Source: Pilatotrama ljubarskyi | Taxonomy: Eukaryota; Basidiomycota; Agaricomycetes; Polyporales; Polyporaceae | NCBI GenBank assembly: GCA_022385805.1 | Contig: MU277715.1 | Span: 29,368 to 93,367 of the forward strand | Length of the DNA: 64,000 nt | Direction: 5' to 3' | In this document: positions 1-11,998 of the stretch, one piece after another | How positions within the stretch are numbered: the first letter of the stretch is position 1 | Layout of the letters: the number at the start of each line of letters is the position of its first letter | Notes under the pieces: generated by a model | The model's database searches: none | What the model was told of the DNA's origin: nothing | What the model saw: the letters and a program-made list of their open reading frames with translations, nothing else | Made by a program: the position numbers and the translations under genes

Positions 1-1608
1 GTCCTTGATGTTGGAATGGTCGACATCCTTCATCTCCACAGCATGCTGGAGCATTTCGTCACGGACCGCTCGAGAGGGCATCCAACCCCAGACTCTTAAG
101 TCGTATGCATCCGCGTGGGGCTCACAAACTATCGCAAGCAATTAGTACAAAATTGTTCGGTCGGCCACGAGTTCGTCCGCTGACGTACGTGTCATCAGGT
201 TTGTGGTGTCGTTCAGATGGTACTCTCTTGCGAGTAGCCGGAGCGGCTTTAGCCACGAGATGGGCTGTGAGAGGTGTGGAATGTCAGCTTTCTCCGGCCT
301 ATGTAATCGCGAACACTTCAAATGTGACGTACGTTCTGCTGCAGGTCGTGCTCACCCACTACTCGGTGGACAACAAGCTGATCTGTGGTGCCACAAAGAA
401 GACAGCGCGATCCCTGCTCCAAGAGCACCCAAAGAAGCCCTTCCTTGTCGATCTCATCATCCTCTGCGGCCCTGCCACGGCGAGGGAAAGATGAGTCCGA
501 GTCATCGTCGGACGTTCCCTGATCCTCCAGGGTTGTTTCGGTGCCGAGGCCCAGAGGTGGGATAAAGGTCTCGGCAGTCGCCGGATCGATCCTGGAGTAC
601 AAACTACGAAGCCTGAGCAGGATACGCTCATAGTCCTTCAGTGGATTTTGCAACTGCATAGCTGGCTTCTCATGAGGATATCTGGCATAAAGAATCGTTG
701 CAGGAGTATATGCGTCGTTGAGGGCCGCCATAGCTCGCACAAGCATTACGAAGGGATTGATGCGGGGGTATTCAACCTTCTCAAATTGCAATTCGAAGTG
801 ACCGAAGAGCTCTCCAGTGGCACCGCTGCGACGCGACACGGTTACAGGGATGATGGCCGGCTTGTTCTTGTTCCTCACGAACAGTACTTGCTGCGGATGC
901 ACGCAGAATCCGTCTGGCTGGTACTCCTCGATATCGGTGCAACCGTTGTCGAGGTCCCCAATGCCACGACGCATGGGGAGGTCTGCTTTGAGCCATAAGC
1001 AGCTGAAACGACCGCTCAGATTCTGTGGCCAACAGTAGATCAGCCAGGCGGGAGCACCGTGCAGTTAGGGACACACTCACGTCAATAGGGGGCGTTGTGC
1101 GAGTAGTGGGTTCCGAGCTAGTTGATCGTCGCTCCCAGTCTTCTTCCTCCCATTGAACCAGTAGTTGAAGATCGCGCAGGGTGGGGCAAAGTGCGATCAC
1201 ACCTTCCTGCCATGCCTCGTGATGGTCGTTGCATACTGTGGGACACGATCAGACGACGCATTCGGAGGTCATAAATGGAGTTTGCTTGCGCGGTAAGGTG
1301 TTGGAAGGACTATCAAGTTCAATATCAGTCAGAATGTTCGTTGCTTTCATCCAGGCATACTCATATGAAGATATGGTCAGTAGTGTTGGTCGGACTTTGC
1401 ATAGCAGACGGCGCACCTCTGCCCGTCCTAGGGGAGAAGTGTCCACTATACGGTAACACGGTGACTCATACATGCCGGATCGCTTGAAGCAGAGAGGGCA
1501 TAGTGCCCCAAGTCCCTTGGATGGCGTACGCGGACCGTTGCTGGTACCCTTGCGCAAAGCTGCGATGAACTTCTCTCGGGGATCGTCGTGAGTCAAGTTC
1601 TTTGCCAT
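1..1608 (-). CDS. HNH-endonuclease-domain-like protein, C-terminus off the left edge
   Basis: Partial gene read on the minus strand; the coding end lies beyond base 1. The best-supported exon runs from about 1019 to about 340. It contains a CLLCGTTDQLVVHRVVG stretch, which resembles the CxxC...H start of fungal HNH domains. After an intron, bases 300-205 encode HLNDTTNLM, the usual LNDTxNLM segment of these proteins. A further intron at about 205-150 leads to CEPHADAYDLRVWGWMPSR at the edge. An upstream exon at about 1220-1085 (HHEAWQEGVIALCP...) splices in frame through a GTGAGT donor. The open frame 1608-1249 (MAKNLTHDDPREKF...) may be the first exon, but I found no convincing donor joining it. 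Basidiomycetes carry many such HNH proteins; substrate and role are unknown. The family call is moderate and the 5' end is uncertain. Confidence 0.5.
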
Positions 1609-1973
1609 CGCAATGATATAGTTTGGAAGAGGGACTGATAGGGTGTGTCAGAAAGCGAGTGTGGAGTCTGGACGGTGCTGTTTCGCTCACCTGCCACGGA
1701 CTGCTGAGGGATTCGAATTTATACGAAGCTCGCGCGCCAGGTATACGTAGCAGCAATATCAGCGCTGGCTTTGAAGGGGATTGGCCGCGCTTGGAATGCT
1801 GGAGCAGCCTGAGAGCGTTGATGGGTGTCTTTTTGGATCTGAAAACGGATAAACGAGCGGCGGATCTGTAGAGAATAACGGTATGGTTGCGTGTCTCGAA
1901 CGCAGGACGGTGCGGTCACTGCAGTGGTAGCGCCCCGTAGGGACCCTCGACGGAGGGTGTTGCAGTTCGGATA

Positions 1974-2713
1974 TTGCCAGGCGTGCAATTACCTCAAACA
2001 GGCGCCCATACAAGTCCTACGACGGCCCGGCCTGCAGGGCTACTTATTGGAGTGACGGCAGGTGACGGCCGCGGCAAGATCACTTTCTGCGCCGTGCGCG
2101 ACATTGCAGAAGGGGAAGAACTCCTGATCTCGTATGGGGAGCACTTCGCCACTCGGGCTGACCGCCGCGCCCGTTTGAAGAAACAGTTTGGGTCCGACTG
2201 CGAGTGTGTCGCCTGTGCACAAGTTCCCGAGGACGAAGTGAGTGCGGGCGACGGTCGCCGCGCGGCTGTACGACCAAATAGCTCAATGCGGGGGTGTTCC
2301 TGTCGTTGGCATCCGCAAGGTAAGGTACCCTCCGGCATGCGCGAAGATTGCTTACTGAGCACCAATACAGGGAGAAGCAGGCGCCGAAGCTACTTGAAGA
2401 AGAGGGCTTACTCGGCGTCAGATCGCCGTCCTTCTACTGCGACGCATTTCAGTTCTGCGTATATACGTCGCTGTGGCTCGTTCTGCAGATATCCGTGATT
2501 TCTGCGGTCACTCATGCGCGTATGTGTCGAGGTGTCTCCGACGCCAAGAATGCAAAAGCATGGGCGCGAAAGGCCTGGGAATGGTTATCCGCTGTCAGAG
2601 GGCCCGATAGCGCCGACGCGAAAACGATGGAGAGGTACGCGAAGAATCCGCATGCAGCTCACGGCGCTTTCGGGATGCTCGGAAGGAAGACCCTCGTCGG
2701 GCCAGACCAGTAG
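1974..2713 (+). pseudogene. 5'-truncated, frameshifted SET-domain protein copy
   Basis: This is the C-terminal half of a SET-domain (lysine methyltransferase-like) protein, homologous to the intact gene at 4965-6237 on the other strand. It reads GRGKITFCAVRDIAEGEELL, then a DCECVACAQ post-SET-like cysteine cluster. It then follows the same two-intron structure as the intact copy: an intron at about 2320-2370, and a second ending just before VSDAKNAKAWARKAWEW. The terminal segment ends LVGPDQ, like LHGPD in the paralogue. No NHSCxPN core or N-terminal SET segment is found upstream. A one-base frameshift near 2262-2275 separates DGRRAA from the expected RLYDQIAQCGGVPVVGIRK frame. I therefore call it a non-functional copy. 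An undetected distant upstream exon cannot be excluded, but the frameshift would remain. Confidence 0.7.
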
Positions 2714-2850
2714 CTCAGTTCCTGCGACGTCTATGCCCGCGTTGTTGGAGGCTCTCCTATCCAAGCACTCATCCTGGTGTACATTGTTCGAGAGATCCAG
2801 ACGCGATATTGTAACATGTACCGTGATTGTGTCTGGGTTCCTACCATTCA

Positions 2851-4403
2851 CGCAAGCCGCCATCCTCCCCCTTCCATACCGCGTTCCTCCAGGCCTTCTC
2901 GCTGATATGCTTCGAGGCTGCCTCCCGTACCAGTTCCTCGTTGATCTCGATGCCGAGGCCGGGACCTGCATCTTAGGTCAGTTGGTTGATATGAAGGAAT
3001 GTACAACGGAAGGCCGACCGTCAAGTGCCTCGACGTATCCGTTCTTCACAGTGAACACGGTGGGATCCACAAGGTACGTGAGGAGATCGGCGCCCTCGTT
3101 GTAGTGCATCTGAGAATATGGAGCCCGATCAATCCCGGGCGCGAGTGATCGCATGTCTCTGGTACGCACCTGCAGGCTCATCTCCTGTATAAAGACTGTC
3201 ATAACACTTGAGTTAGAGTCGGCGATGCGTTCTAGCCAGGGGACCCACAGTTCGGTGCGGAGAGGTCTACCTGCATGCACGCTGCAAGGGCGATCGGACC
3301 CAGTGGGCAATGGGGGGCGAGCGCGACGTCGTATGTCTCCGTGTAGGAGGCGAGACGGTGGAGCTCACTGATCCCTCCGCAGTGAGCGACCTGGTCAAAT
3401 CCCATGAGCCCTTGCCCAAGCTTCAGTGCGTGTCCTTACGTCGGGTTGCGCGATGTCTATCGCGCGACGCTCTAGGTATGGACGGAAATCGTGTCGAGAG
3501 TACAATCTCTCTCCCAACGCGATCGGGGTGGATACCATCCTGGCTAGATCTGCGATTTCTTCAGGTTGTGTTGGTAGCAGTGGTTCTGCACAATCACATT
3601 ATCAGTGATCTGTGGTTAGAGCGGACGTGGGAGGGGATACCTTCGATGAAGAGAGGCTTCAGGGGCTCGAGGGCCTTCGCGAGCTGCTTCGTCATGCCCT
3701 TGTGCAGCCTACCGTGGAAGTCGATCCCAACATCCAGGCCGAGGGTCTTGACGTCCCGCACACGAGAGATCGTGTCTTGCAGCAACGACGGCGAGTCGAT
3801 CCAGTCCACCGCGTCCGTTGCATTCATTTTGACAGCGGTGAAGCCTTGCGCGCGGCGCTCCGCTGCGCCATCGAGGACATCGGCGGGCTTGTCGCCGCCA
3901 ACCCAGACGTACACTTTCACTCTATCGCGAACTTTGCCGCCGAGGAGCTGCCAGATGGGGACGCCGTATCTCTTGCCCTTGATGTCCCACAATGCGATGT
4001 CCAGCCCGGACAACGCAGACTAGAGATGCGAGTCTCGGCGATCAACTCGCTTTGCAGAGTACATATCGCTGCAGAGACTGACCATGAGCACGGGCCCGCC
4101 TCTATAGAATCGGGAGCGATAGGCGTGCTGCCAGATGTCCTGGATCTGTTCGGCGTCCCATCCGATGAAGCGCTCTGTGAGGTCTTTGTACGCGCCCTCG
4201 ATGGCTTCGGTGTGGCCCTCAAGGGTGCCCTCACCCCATCCGACGATGCCAGACTCCGTTTCGACGCGTACGAAGAGCCATCGCGGTGGGACACGGAAGA
4301 CCTGGAAAAGCGGGCGTTAGCGATATCGTCGAGATTACATACAGGCAAACAGACCGCCATCGGCGTTTACCTCGATCTTGGTGATCTTGTTGGGAGACGA
4401 CAT
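2851..4403 (-). CDS. Enolase-superfamily dehydratase, D-galactonate dehydratase / mandelate racemase-like
   Basis: Start ATG at 4403 ([12 protein letters not shown]), stop TAG at 2851-2853, about seven or eight exons with short introns. Splicing gives a continuous protein. The order is [58 protein letters not shown] (metal Asp), FIEEPLLP (metal Glu, formed across an intron), GERLYSR (metal Glu), AQPDV...[18 protein letters not shown] (catalytic-region His) and HYNEGADLL, ending GEDGGLREW. This order and these residues are those of the MR/MLE branch of the enolase superfamily, and the C-terminal HYNEGADLL block matches galactonate dehydratases. The expected reaction is Mg-dependent dehydration of a sugar acid to a 2-keto-3-deoxy acid, in the cytosol. 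The exact substrate is not fixed by sequence. It lies between two SET-domain gene copies. Confidence 0.85.
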
Positions 4404-4964
4404 GCTGTGTCTATATATTGTATACGATCCACATACACGGCCGCTGTATGTTCTCGCCAGTACGTTCCTATACTTTGGAACGGGTGGCGGATGAAGTACA
4501 AGATCTAGCCAGTCTCCTGCTGCGTCTGCCAAGGAGGGTTCCAGAAGTCAGCTGCACAGTGCGATCGATTTCGGGCCGCCGCCGGTTTACTACTTCTGGG
4601 CTAACCCTTTCCAGATCCTCTATGCTTCCGTGCTTGACACAACATGCTGAAAGATATTCGAAGGCTATTCGAAGGCTATTATACATACTACGCAGTCGCC
4701 TGTGTCCATCCGATCATTAGCTTGAGCTTGAACTGAAGTGACACACAGATCCGGCGTGACCTCGCAGTATACTCATGCAAGAACCGTACTACCAGCTTGC
4801 TCAAACCCAACATCAGAAGACACCAAAACGGCGAGAAGTATAGGCATATGGAAGCCGTAGATAACCAGGAGAGAGACGTGTCCTGAAACAAATGATCAAT
4901 GTTCCGCAGCAAACATGTCGCAGTGCAGTTCGTGAAGAGACAGGAAAGGTCATCATGATCAGCG

Positions 4965-6237
4965 TCAATCAGGTCCATGCAGCGTTGCAGAAGGAAGCAT
5001 GCCCGCGAGCTCGTGCGCTCTCGGATTGGCCCAGTACATTTTGAACGCGCGAGACGCGGGACTATCAGGGCCGGAGGTATTGCAAGATGCCTCCCAGGCC
5101 TTGCGGATCCACGCTTTCGCGTTCATGTAGTCGGAAACCTGCCTCCCCAGCATCAGCACAACAGCCTGCCCCACAATTGGGAAACGACCAGAATATCGGC
5201 ACTTACCAGGATGCAGAACTGGAACGCGTCAAAGCAGAACGACGCCTCGTAGTGCACGAGTTCTTCCTCCTTGAGCAGTCGTAGAGCCAGCTTCACCTAG
5301 ACAAGGTTCAAGGAGAGGTCGGATGACGAGGCATGGGTAAGTGAGCTGAGATACGGACCTTTCTGAGGCCAAGAGTCGGCTCGTTCCCACATATCCCCAC
5401 CTCTTCGAACAGCCGACGTATTGCCGCACGCCGCCTGTCGCTCTCCACCAGCTCCTCGCCCACCAACGCGCAAGCCTCGCACATACAGTCGAACCCAAAC
5501 GCACTCTTCAGCTCCTCCGCCCGCTGCGCCCGCGTCCCGAGTACGTCAACGTAGTTCATGCAGAGCTCCTCGCCCTCCGCGATCTCGCGCAGCGCGCGGA
5601 ACGTCATCTGCTGGGCGGCCTCCTCCCACGAGCGCGCGATGTTCGGCCGGCAGGAGTGATTCAGCCGCGCCGCGAGGAGGAAGATTCCTGCGCGCCGGAC
5701 GCCGCGCGCTTTCCCGCAAGGGAGCGCGTTCGTCTCAAAAATGCCCAGAGCGGGGAGGAGGGCGCGCTTTCCCGCTGCAGGCCTCTTGTAGGCGTTCGCG
5801 AGGTTGAAGTACTGCCGCTGCTCATCGCGTGTACATTGAGAGAGGGCGGCCATGACCGTTGAGTTCGTCCGAGTCGGCAAAGGGGGCTGGGTGAACATGG
5901 GACCTTCGCATAGCACGACAGACCCCTTGCATATTGGGCGTGTGGCGAACAGTCCAACCCCGTCGGTGAGAGGAGCGGAGGCCACCTTGTATGGGGGTGA
6001 CGACTCGTCCACGCTTGAGCCGGAGGACTCGTGTGCATGGTTTGGGGAGGGAGATGGACTTGGGGAGTCCAGGGACCCGCAGAGAGTGTCCTCGTCCTCT
6101 TCCTGGTCTGGAGTAGTGATCGGCTCCAGCGATGGCGTATGCACCATGTACAAGGAGGAGCGCGAGTGCCTGTAACTGCCAGACGTAGGGCGCGACGCAG
6201 GCCGCCCCGACCGACTCTGCATGCGAGGATTCATCAT
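4965..6237 (-). CDS. SET-domain protein
   Basis: The chosen start is the ATG at 6237 (MMNPRMQSRSGRPAS). The frame stays open further up to about 6399 but has no earlier ATG. The N-terminus is low in complexity, Ser/Pro/Glu rich. The SET region follows: APLTDGVGLFATRPICKGSVVL, the catalytic-pocket motif LNHSCRPNIARSW, then EIAEGEELCMNY and a post-SET-like CMCEAC. Splicing removes an intron after GLRKV (about 5360-5295) and one after FQFCIL (about 5225-5145), leading to VSDYMNAKAWIRKAWEAS and the end LHGPD. NHSCxPN and GEELxxxY are the defining SET motifs, so a protein methyltransferase fold is well supported. Substrate (histone or other) is unknown. A broken inverted copy lies at 1974-2713, on the far side of the galactonate-dehydratase-like gene. 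Confidence 0.82.
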
Positions 6238-6399
6238 GACGGAGGACGGAGTCCAGAGGGAAAGAGAGAGAACAGGAGGCAGCTGTGGCTGGGGTGGGGT
6301 GAGGCGCGGAAGAGGGGAAGCCGGGGTGATGTCCGGGAAGGCACAGTAATGACGGGAACCCACAGATACACGCGTCGGGACCCGGATGTCAAGAAGCAC

Positions 6400-8046
6400 G
6401 CAGAAGACCGCACATTATACTAAGTTCTAGCTCGCCCCGGGCTTCGTGGCGAGCATGAGGCAGAGAGAGATTGTGGCTCTCACATTCCGGATGATATCAT
6501 TGTGAACAGGAACCGTTGCAGGGTTGCGGGAGTTTGTTTGCCATGTACGATCGGTCCGTGTCGACGTTCAGTACGTGCGGACGCAATGCGGCGCGATAGC
6601 GTCCCAAAGCGGCCTTCTCCTCTCACCTAGTCCAAGAACGACAATGACTTCCCGAATCAAGCATGGTATGTGGATGGGCGTACCTGGACAAGACGCACTT
6701 AATTCCCGCATGTCGACCTCGCGGACGTTTAACGGGTGTATTTCACGATTCCGTGATGATGCGACCAAAGGACCAAGCTCCGTTCACAGCGATTTGGGAG
6801 CATAGAATGCCGCGAAGAGCTTCCGCTACCGCGTACGAATAGGACCGGCACTGACGTCCGATGCTTCCCGAGCTCGTGTGGTAAGCTAATGCCGTTACTT
6901 GACGGTCCAGGTCGTAGAATCACGGCGTGCAACTGAAATAGCGTCCGTACGGACTCACCGCAATAGCAGTATCCAGTGCCGCAAGTCGAGATCCTTGCAG
7001 TCCGAGCTACTGCAACAGTCCAATTTGAAACCAGCCACCCTCGCATGCAGAGGATTCTCATCAGTACACGTTGCGGCGGACCTACAGGTTGATCATGTCT
7101 ACTGTCCATGTCGATGAGAGCCTGTCAATGCGCATGCCATGCTTACTGATAAAAGGAAATTGAGCCCCTGGTGATGAGCGTTTGCGCCAGGAATTGGGAT
7201 GCTTGCCACAATCGCTCCTGCTAGGATATGGTTCAAGGTCGACGAGATCTGGAGCATCTCGTGTTTCTTGTCTGTCAGAAGTTGTCTTATAGCGGATTGT
7301 TTCGAGGCATTCCGGGTATAGGCCTACTGATCCTCGCCCGTCGAAGTCCATCCGCTACGGAAGGGCGGCCGCTGACCAAGGCGTCGCGCATGTCGAGGTT
7401 GCGATACTGAGCCACCATGGCTTCGCAGTGGCAGGAAGACTTGCACCACTTGGTTCAGCTTCATAGATCGACGTGGTGGAAGAGTTGGCTGTTAAAGTCT
7501 GTTATGTCCTGACGCGGATCGGTCTGAGCATTCTCATAGCGGCCAGTGTTCCCGTCAAACGTCTGGACGTTCTGCCCTCCTCTCAATAGTCTCGAGTGGT
7601 AGCACAAGGGCAGATCTGCTCATATGTGAGGGTATAGATGTGCGACGGCTACAATTCACTGTTCAGCATTTACTGAAAATCCATGCGAAGTAATCTGGTA
7701 CCGTGTACTGGGCCCGACTCACATGGGAGGATCGGGCGTAAAGGCTCATACCAATACCCGGCATTCCCAGATAAAGTGAGCGGCCAATCCTTGGCGGAGC
7801 AAACTGCTCCGGCACGGGTCCGGGAAGTAGAGATTCACAGAAAAAGAAGTCATGATATAGTACACGTCGTTTGCAAGCAGTACTTGCAAGAGCGTTGATC
7901 AACATCGGAGTGTGGCACAGGCGCCCGTGTGGAGGCGCTTAGACGACTGGTCAGAATCCAGCACTCGCGCTCTCGTCCACCACTGTACGAGGCCAACTCT
8001 CGCTTGCATCTACCCGCCTGCTTCAGTAGTCTGCGTGTAGATAACC
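6400..8046. other. Intergenic stretch without a recognised gene
   Basis: Only short overlapping open frames on both strands are present, none with recognisable domains or a plausible exon chain. It includes the upstream regions of the SET gene (left end) and of the SRRM1-like gene (right end). I see no repeats or RNA genes. Confidence 0.4.
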
Positions 8047-9809
8047 ATGGCGGATGCAGGTAAGCTTGCTTGCTCAATGCCCCAGTCAAAGAAGAAATCT
8101 CTGACTGAGTCACCAGGATTCTTCAAGGGCACCTCAGCCGACCAAGACCGGCGGTTTTCAGACAAGGAGCTGAAGCTCCTCAAAACGATGAAGTTCCCTC
8201 CAGAGTTTGAGAAGAAGGCAAGGCAATGCGGCTAATGCAGGCGTTACTGTGTGCTAACTCGGTAACAGGTGGACATGCGCAAGGTCAATTTATCTGTCAT
8301 CCGGCCATGGATTGTCAAGAAGGTCATAGAGCTCGTTGGATTCGAAGATGAGGTGGTGGTCGAGTACGCTATGGGCCTTCTTGAGGACGACTCGCAACCT
8401 GTACGTCCCCTCAGTCATATGCCATTGCGACGTCCCCGTCCTGATGTCGTGCAAGACGCCCGACCCGCGCAGGATGCAGATCAACCTCACGGGTTTCTTG
8501 ACGAACTCTACACCTGCGTTCATGTCTGCTCTCTGGAAGCTACTGCTCGAAGCTCAAGATTCGCCCGCAGGAGTGCCGCGCACATTTGTCGAAGAGAAGA
8601 AAGAGGAGATGCGCCAAGCGAAGGCAGGCGACAGCCGTGCAATAGAGGAGCGTGACCGACGCGCACGCCTAGACGAGATCCGCGCAAACGAGCGTGATGC
8701 ACGCGGTGGTGGACGCGGGCGGGGTCGCGGTAGGGGACGAGGAGGTCGTGGAGGCTTTTCAGATGACCGTGGGGATAGGGCGCGAGACAGTGGCTGGGGA
8801 GGTCGAGGCGGCGTACGTCTGTATCTGGTACTTCCTATTATCCTTGCTGACATTACCTCGACAATGTGCTGTAGCGACCAGGCGGGCCGCCTCGCGGTCG
8901 CTCAATCTCCCGCTCTCCACCTCCCCGTTCCCCACCTCCCCGGAGGCGAAGATCCTCCTCCCGTGACAGCGCACGGAGCTCACGTTCCCCCTCGCGTTCA
9001 CGCACCCCTCCAGCACGTCGCTACCGCTCTCCTCCGCGTGGCGGCCGCTCGCTCTCCCGCACGCCTCCTCGCCGCCGGCGCTCTCCCCCGCCACGCTCCC
9101 TTTCCCGTTCTCGGTCGCCACCTCCCACGCGGCGTCGTCTGCGCTCACCCTCCGCTTCCCCACCTCCGTCGCGCGATAGGCGGCCGAGAGAGTCGCGCAG
9201 CCCGCCTCCGCGCAGGCGCCGCATCTCGCCCGTGCCGCGGTCGCGCTCTCCGTCGCGCAGCCGCTCTCCGCCTTATAGGGGTGGTGGCGGGTATGGACGC
9301 AGGCGCAGCCCCAGTAGGAGTCGCTCCCCGCCACGCAGAAGGCGGAGAAGTCCGAGCATTGTGAGAGAGAGGAGCCCACCTCCGAGAAGGCGTGCAGTCT
9401 CGCGTGAGCGTAGCCCGCCCAGGAGACGCGGGAGGTCGCCGAGTCGTAGCAGGAGTCCGGATAGGACGCTTGAGCGGCCCACGGCGTCCGGGTCACGTCA
9501 TCTGGACCGGATGGACGTGGACGCTGATGCCCGAGGCGGCAGGAGTGCCAATGGCGGCGAGTTGAAGATCAGGGGCCAGGCCGAAGCGGAGAGGCGTAAA
9601 GAGCAGAGTATGGAAGTCGATTCTGACCAGGTAAGCCGTCGTTGACGCAGCTGTGCACGTCTCCTTATTCCGAACAGGTTGACCAGGCGGAACTTGCCAG
9701 GAGGGAAAGCGAGCTCAAGGAGAAGGCCTTGCGTAACAAAGTCGTGCGTACACGCAAGGCCAGCAGCACTGCCAATGCCGCCTCTGGCTCTGGCTCGGGG
9801 TCGGGGTAG
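8047..9809 (+). CDS. SRRM1-like PWI-domain splicing coactivator with RS-rich tail
   Basis: ATG at 8047, stop at 9807-9809, with six introns or so. After a 13-base first exon the protein reads FFKGTSADQDRRFSDKELKLLKTMKFPPEFEKK, then VDMRKVNLSVIRPWIVKK and ELVGFEDEVVVEYAMGLLED. These are the hallmark residues of the PWI domain (about residues 40-125 in all), an RNA/DNA-binding four-helix fold in SRm160-type splicing coactivators. A GRGRGRGRGG basic linker and a long Arg/Ser-Pro repeat region (about 8880-9480) follow, as expected for a nuclear-speckle splicing factor. The tail, from MDVDADARGG to GSGSGSG, is acidic and Gly/Ser-rich. The intron at 8218-8268 has a GC donor; only its removal joins FEKK to VDMRK. 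The RS repeats produce large antisense shadow frames that I did not annotate. Confidence 0.9.
8218..8268 (+). other. GC-AG intron in the SRRM1-like gene
   Basis: The exon ends AAG at 8217 and the intron begins GCAAGG, ends AACAG at 8268, and holds a TGCTAAC branch-point sequence near 8252. No GT donor nearby keeps the frame, and reading through meets a stop (TAA at 8233-8235). The flanking exons join to FEKK-VDMRKVNLS, the expected PWI-domain continuity. It is 51 bp long, typical for this window. Confidence 0.85.
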
Positions 9810-10616
9810 CACCTAGATGATTCCTCGCAATCCCCGGCGAAACGATGAAGTTTTTCGTGCATTCCAGTTCTCTCTGTCCCTTCTCAATTACCGTGCTTAC
9901 GCCTCTTTCTTGTACGCCTGCTAGCATGTGATCACCCACTTATGGTCCACTCTGAAAGCCGTTGTTGCCGCTACATGTTGCCCGTAAACGTATTCTCGCA
10001 CATGTATATGCCATTTTTGCCCCCCATTGATGACGTTCTCCCTATACCAGATGGTAGCGCAGGCTAAGCTTAGCACACGGCACTCGATCATCCAGGACGG
10101 GCCCGACGAGTGTCTGGTATATCCGTGACGGGCGACATCGTACATTCTCGCGCCAGACAACGGTACGTCTTCGGCCGAATCGCGGATCTCTGCTCTCGCA
10201 CGCTACTCTCGAAACGCTATGAGTCTAAAGGGCCGTGTTTGATGACGTTCATTGTGCACGACGCATATGACCTCCCGCTCCACGTCTAAAACACTCCGGG
10301 TTCTCCTTGCGGGGTTTCTGCGAGGACGTGTTCGGTGCTCGCACAGGAAGAAGCACGGATATACGCTCTTCGTGCGCGTCATGCCCTGCCGTGTCTATTT
10401 TAGCACCAATAGCGAGACGCTATTTCGAGCGTCGTTGCGCTCGGTTCTGGCGAACACACCTCCGAACTTTTGAGCGATGTCGGTAGGAGCCCTGGTCGGT
10501 ATAAAACGTCGGCTGGTGGGCAATCGACCCAGGTCGTCAGGTCATCGCTTGCCCACATTGGTGCACATCGCGCACTGCTCGCCTCAAAGAGAACTCAACA
10601 GACAGCATCGTCAAAG
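9810..10616. other. Intergenic region, 3' of SRRM1-like gene and promoter of AA9 gene
   Basis: No gene is recognised. The right end contains a TATA box at 10500-10506 that serves the AA9 gene. Short open frames at 9921-10160 and 10252-10473 have no domain features. Confidence 0.45.
10500..10506 (+). promoter_or_regulatory. TATA box of the AA9 gene
   Basis: The sequence TATAAAA lies about 117 bp upstream of the start codon at 10617, a normal TATA distance for a highly expressed secreted enzyme in basidiomycetes. Confidence 0.6.
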
Positions 10617-11998
10617 ATGTTCAAGAAGCTTGTTGTTGCCGCGTCGCTAGCTGCCACCGTCGCCGCCCACGCGACTTTCCAGGAGATGTGGGTCAACGGC
10701 GTCGACCAGGGCTCGTCCTGCGTGCGTCTGCCGCAGAGCAACTCGCCTGTTACCAGCGTCACTAGCAGTGTGCGTTTCACGTCTCTTCGCGCCCTGCCCT
10801 ATTTCGTGCTGATGCAGCCTTCGATGCGTAGGATATCGCTTGTAACGCCAACCCTCACCCGAGCAACGGCGTCTGCCAGGTCATGCGTAAGTACATGCAG
10901 TCGATGCAGACGGACGCTTTTGCTCAGTGTGCCTCCAATATTTCTTAGCCGGCGACGAGGTCACCGTGGAGATGCACCAGCAGCCGAACGACCGTTCGTG
11001 CGCGAACGAGGCTATCGGCGGCAACCACTACGGTCCCGTTATCGTGCGTCCCCCCGACCCAGCAGGACGTTCGATAGGTGCTGATAGCTCGATGATAGGT
11101 GTACATGGCGAAGGTCGACGATGCGACCACCGCCGTCGGCTCGTCCGCGAAGTGGTTCAAGGTCGCCGAGATGGGTCTGCCGTCGAGCAACCCTGACTAC
11201 TGGGCCACTGGTGAGCTATTTCGCAACATCCTTGGCAAACCATAGGACGCTCACCTGTTGCCGCAGAGGTTCTGAACGTACGTCGGGCTAATGCCGAGTT
11301 TTTCGACGATGTCAGCTGAGACCGTATCGTAGGACAACTGTGGACACTTCACGTTCAAGGTCCCCTCTGACATCGCTCCCGGCAACTACTTGATCCGTGC
11401 TGAGGTCATTGGTGGGTTCCCTGGATCTATCAGTAAGGTCGTATGTTGACCGCTCCACCAGCACTTCACGTCGCCAGCTCCGTTGGCGGTGCCCAGTACG
11501 TGACCATGGAATGGATGTTTTCACAGAGCGCTTACAATGTGGTTGCAGGTTCTACATGTCGTGCTTCCAAGTCAACGTAAGTAGGCTCATACACTCTCCG
11601 GGGCAGAGACTCACCGGACGGTCTCAATAGGTTGGCGGCTCCGGCTCTGCAAACCCTCCGACTGTCAGCTTCCCCGGCGCATACAGTGCAACGGACCCTG
11701 TACGTTAGCTCGCGATGAAATGATGCTCGTGACCGCTGACGTCTCGCTCAGGGTATCCTCATCAACATCTACCAGCCGCTCTCCACCTACACCAGTAAGC
11801 GTGCTCTCCGCCTCAGCTACCCGGCGCAGAGTTTTGACAGTTCTACTAGTCCCCGGCCCCGCTCCCTACGCGACCACGTCTCCCGCTGTCGCGAACACTC
11901 CCTACCCGACGACCGCGACGTGGAACACTGCCCTCCAGCCGTCCACGGTCCCAACTGCCGTCCCAACTCCGGGAACGAAGGGTATTGGGAAGGCGTGA
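10617..11998 (+). CDS. Lytic polysaccharide monooxygenase, family AA9
   Basis: Start ATG at 10617 (MFKKLVVAASLAATVAAHATF), stop at 11996-11998, with about eight short introns. Residues 1-17 form a signal peptide; cleavage leaves His18 as the N-terminal residue, which in AA9 enzymes forms half of the copper histidine brace. The mature part reads HATFQEMWVNGVDQGSSCVRLP, then ACNANP..., AGDEVTVEMHQQ, GNHYGPVIVYMAKVDD (second copper-ligand His), FKVAEMGLP, CGHFTFKVP, APGNYLIRAEVIALH and QFYMSCFQVNV (axial Tyr), then PGAYSATDPGI. The C-terminus is a Ser/Thr/Pro-rich stretch ending KGIGKA, with no CBM1 cellulose-binding module. AA9 enzymes oxidatively cleave cellulose or related glucans outside the cell. 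Family and active site are secure; regioselectivity cannot be read from this. Confidence 0.93.

Noticed and set aside
3200..3320. Possible frameshift in the galactonate-dehydratase-like gene near [10 protein letters not shown]
   Set aside because: Careful counting of the six-base G/C run (six C on the coding strand) restores the frame, so the gene is intact there.
8759..9496. Long minus-strand open frame of 245 codons
   Set aside because: It lies antisense to the Arg/Ser repeat of the SRRM1-like gene; such repeats keep several frames open by composition.
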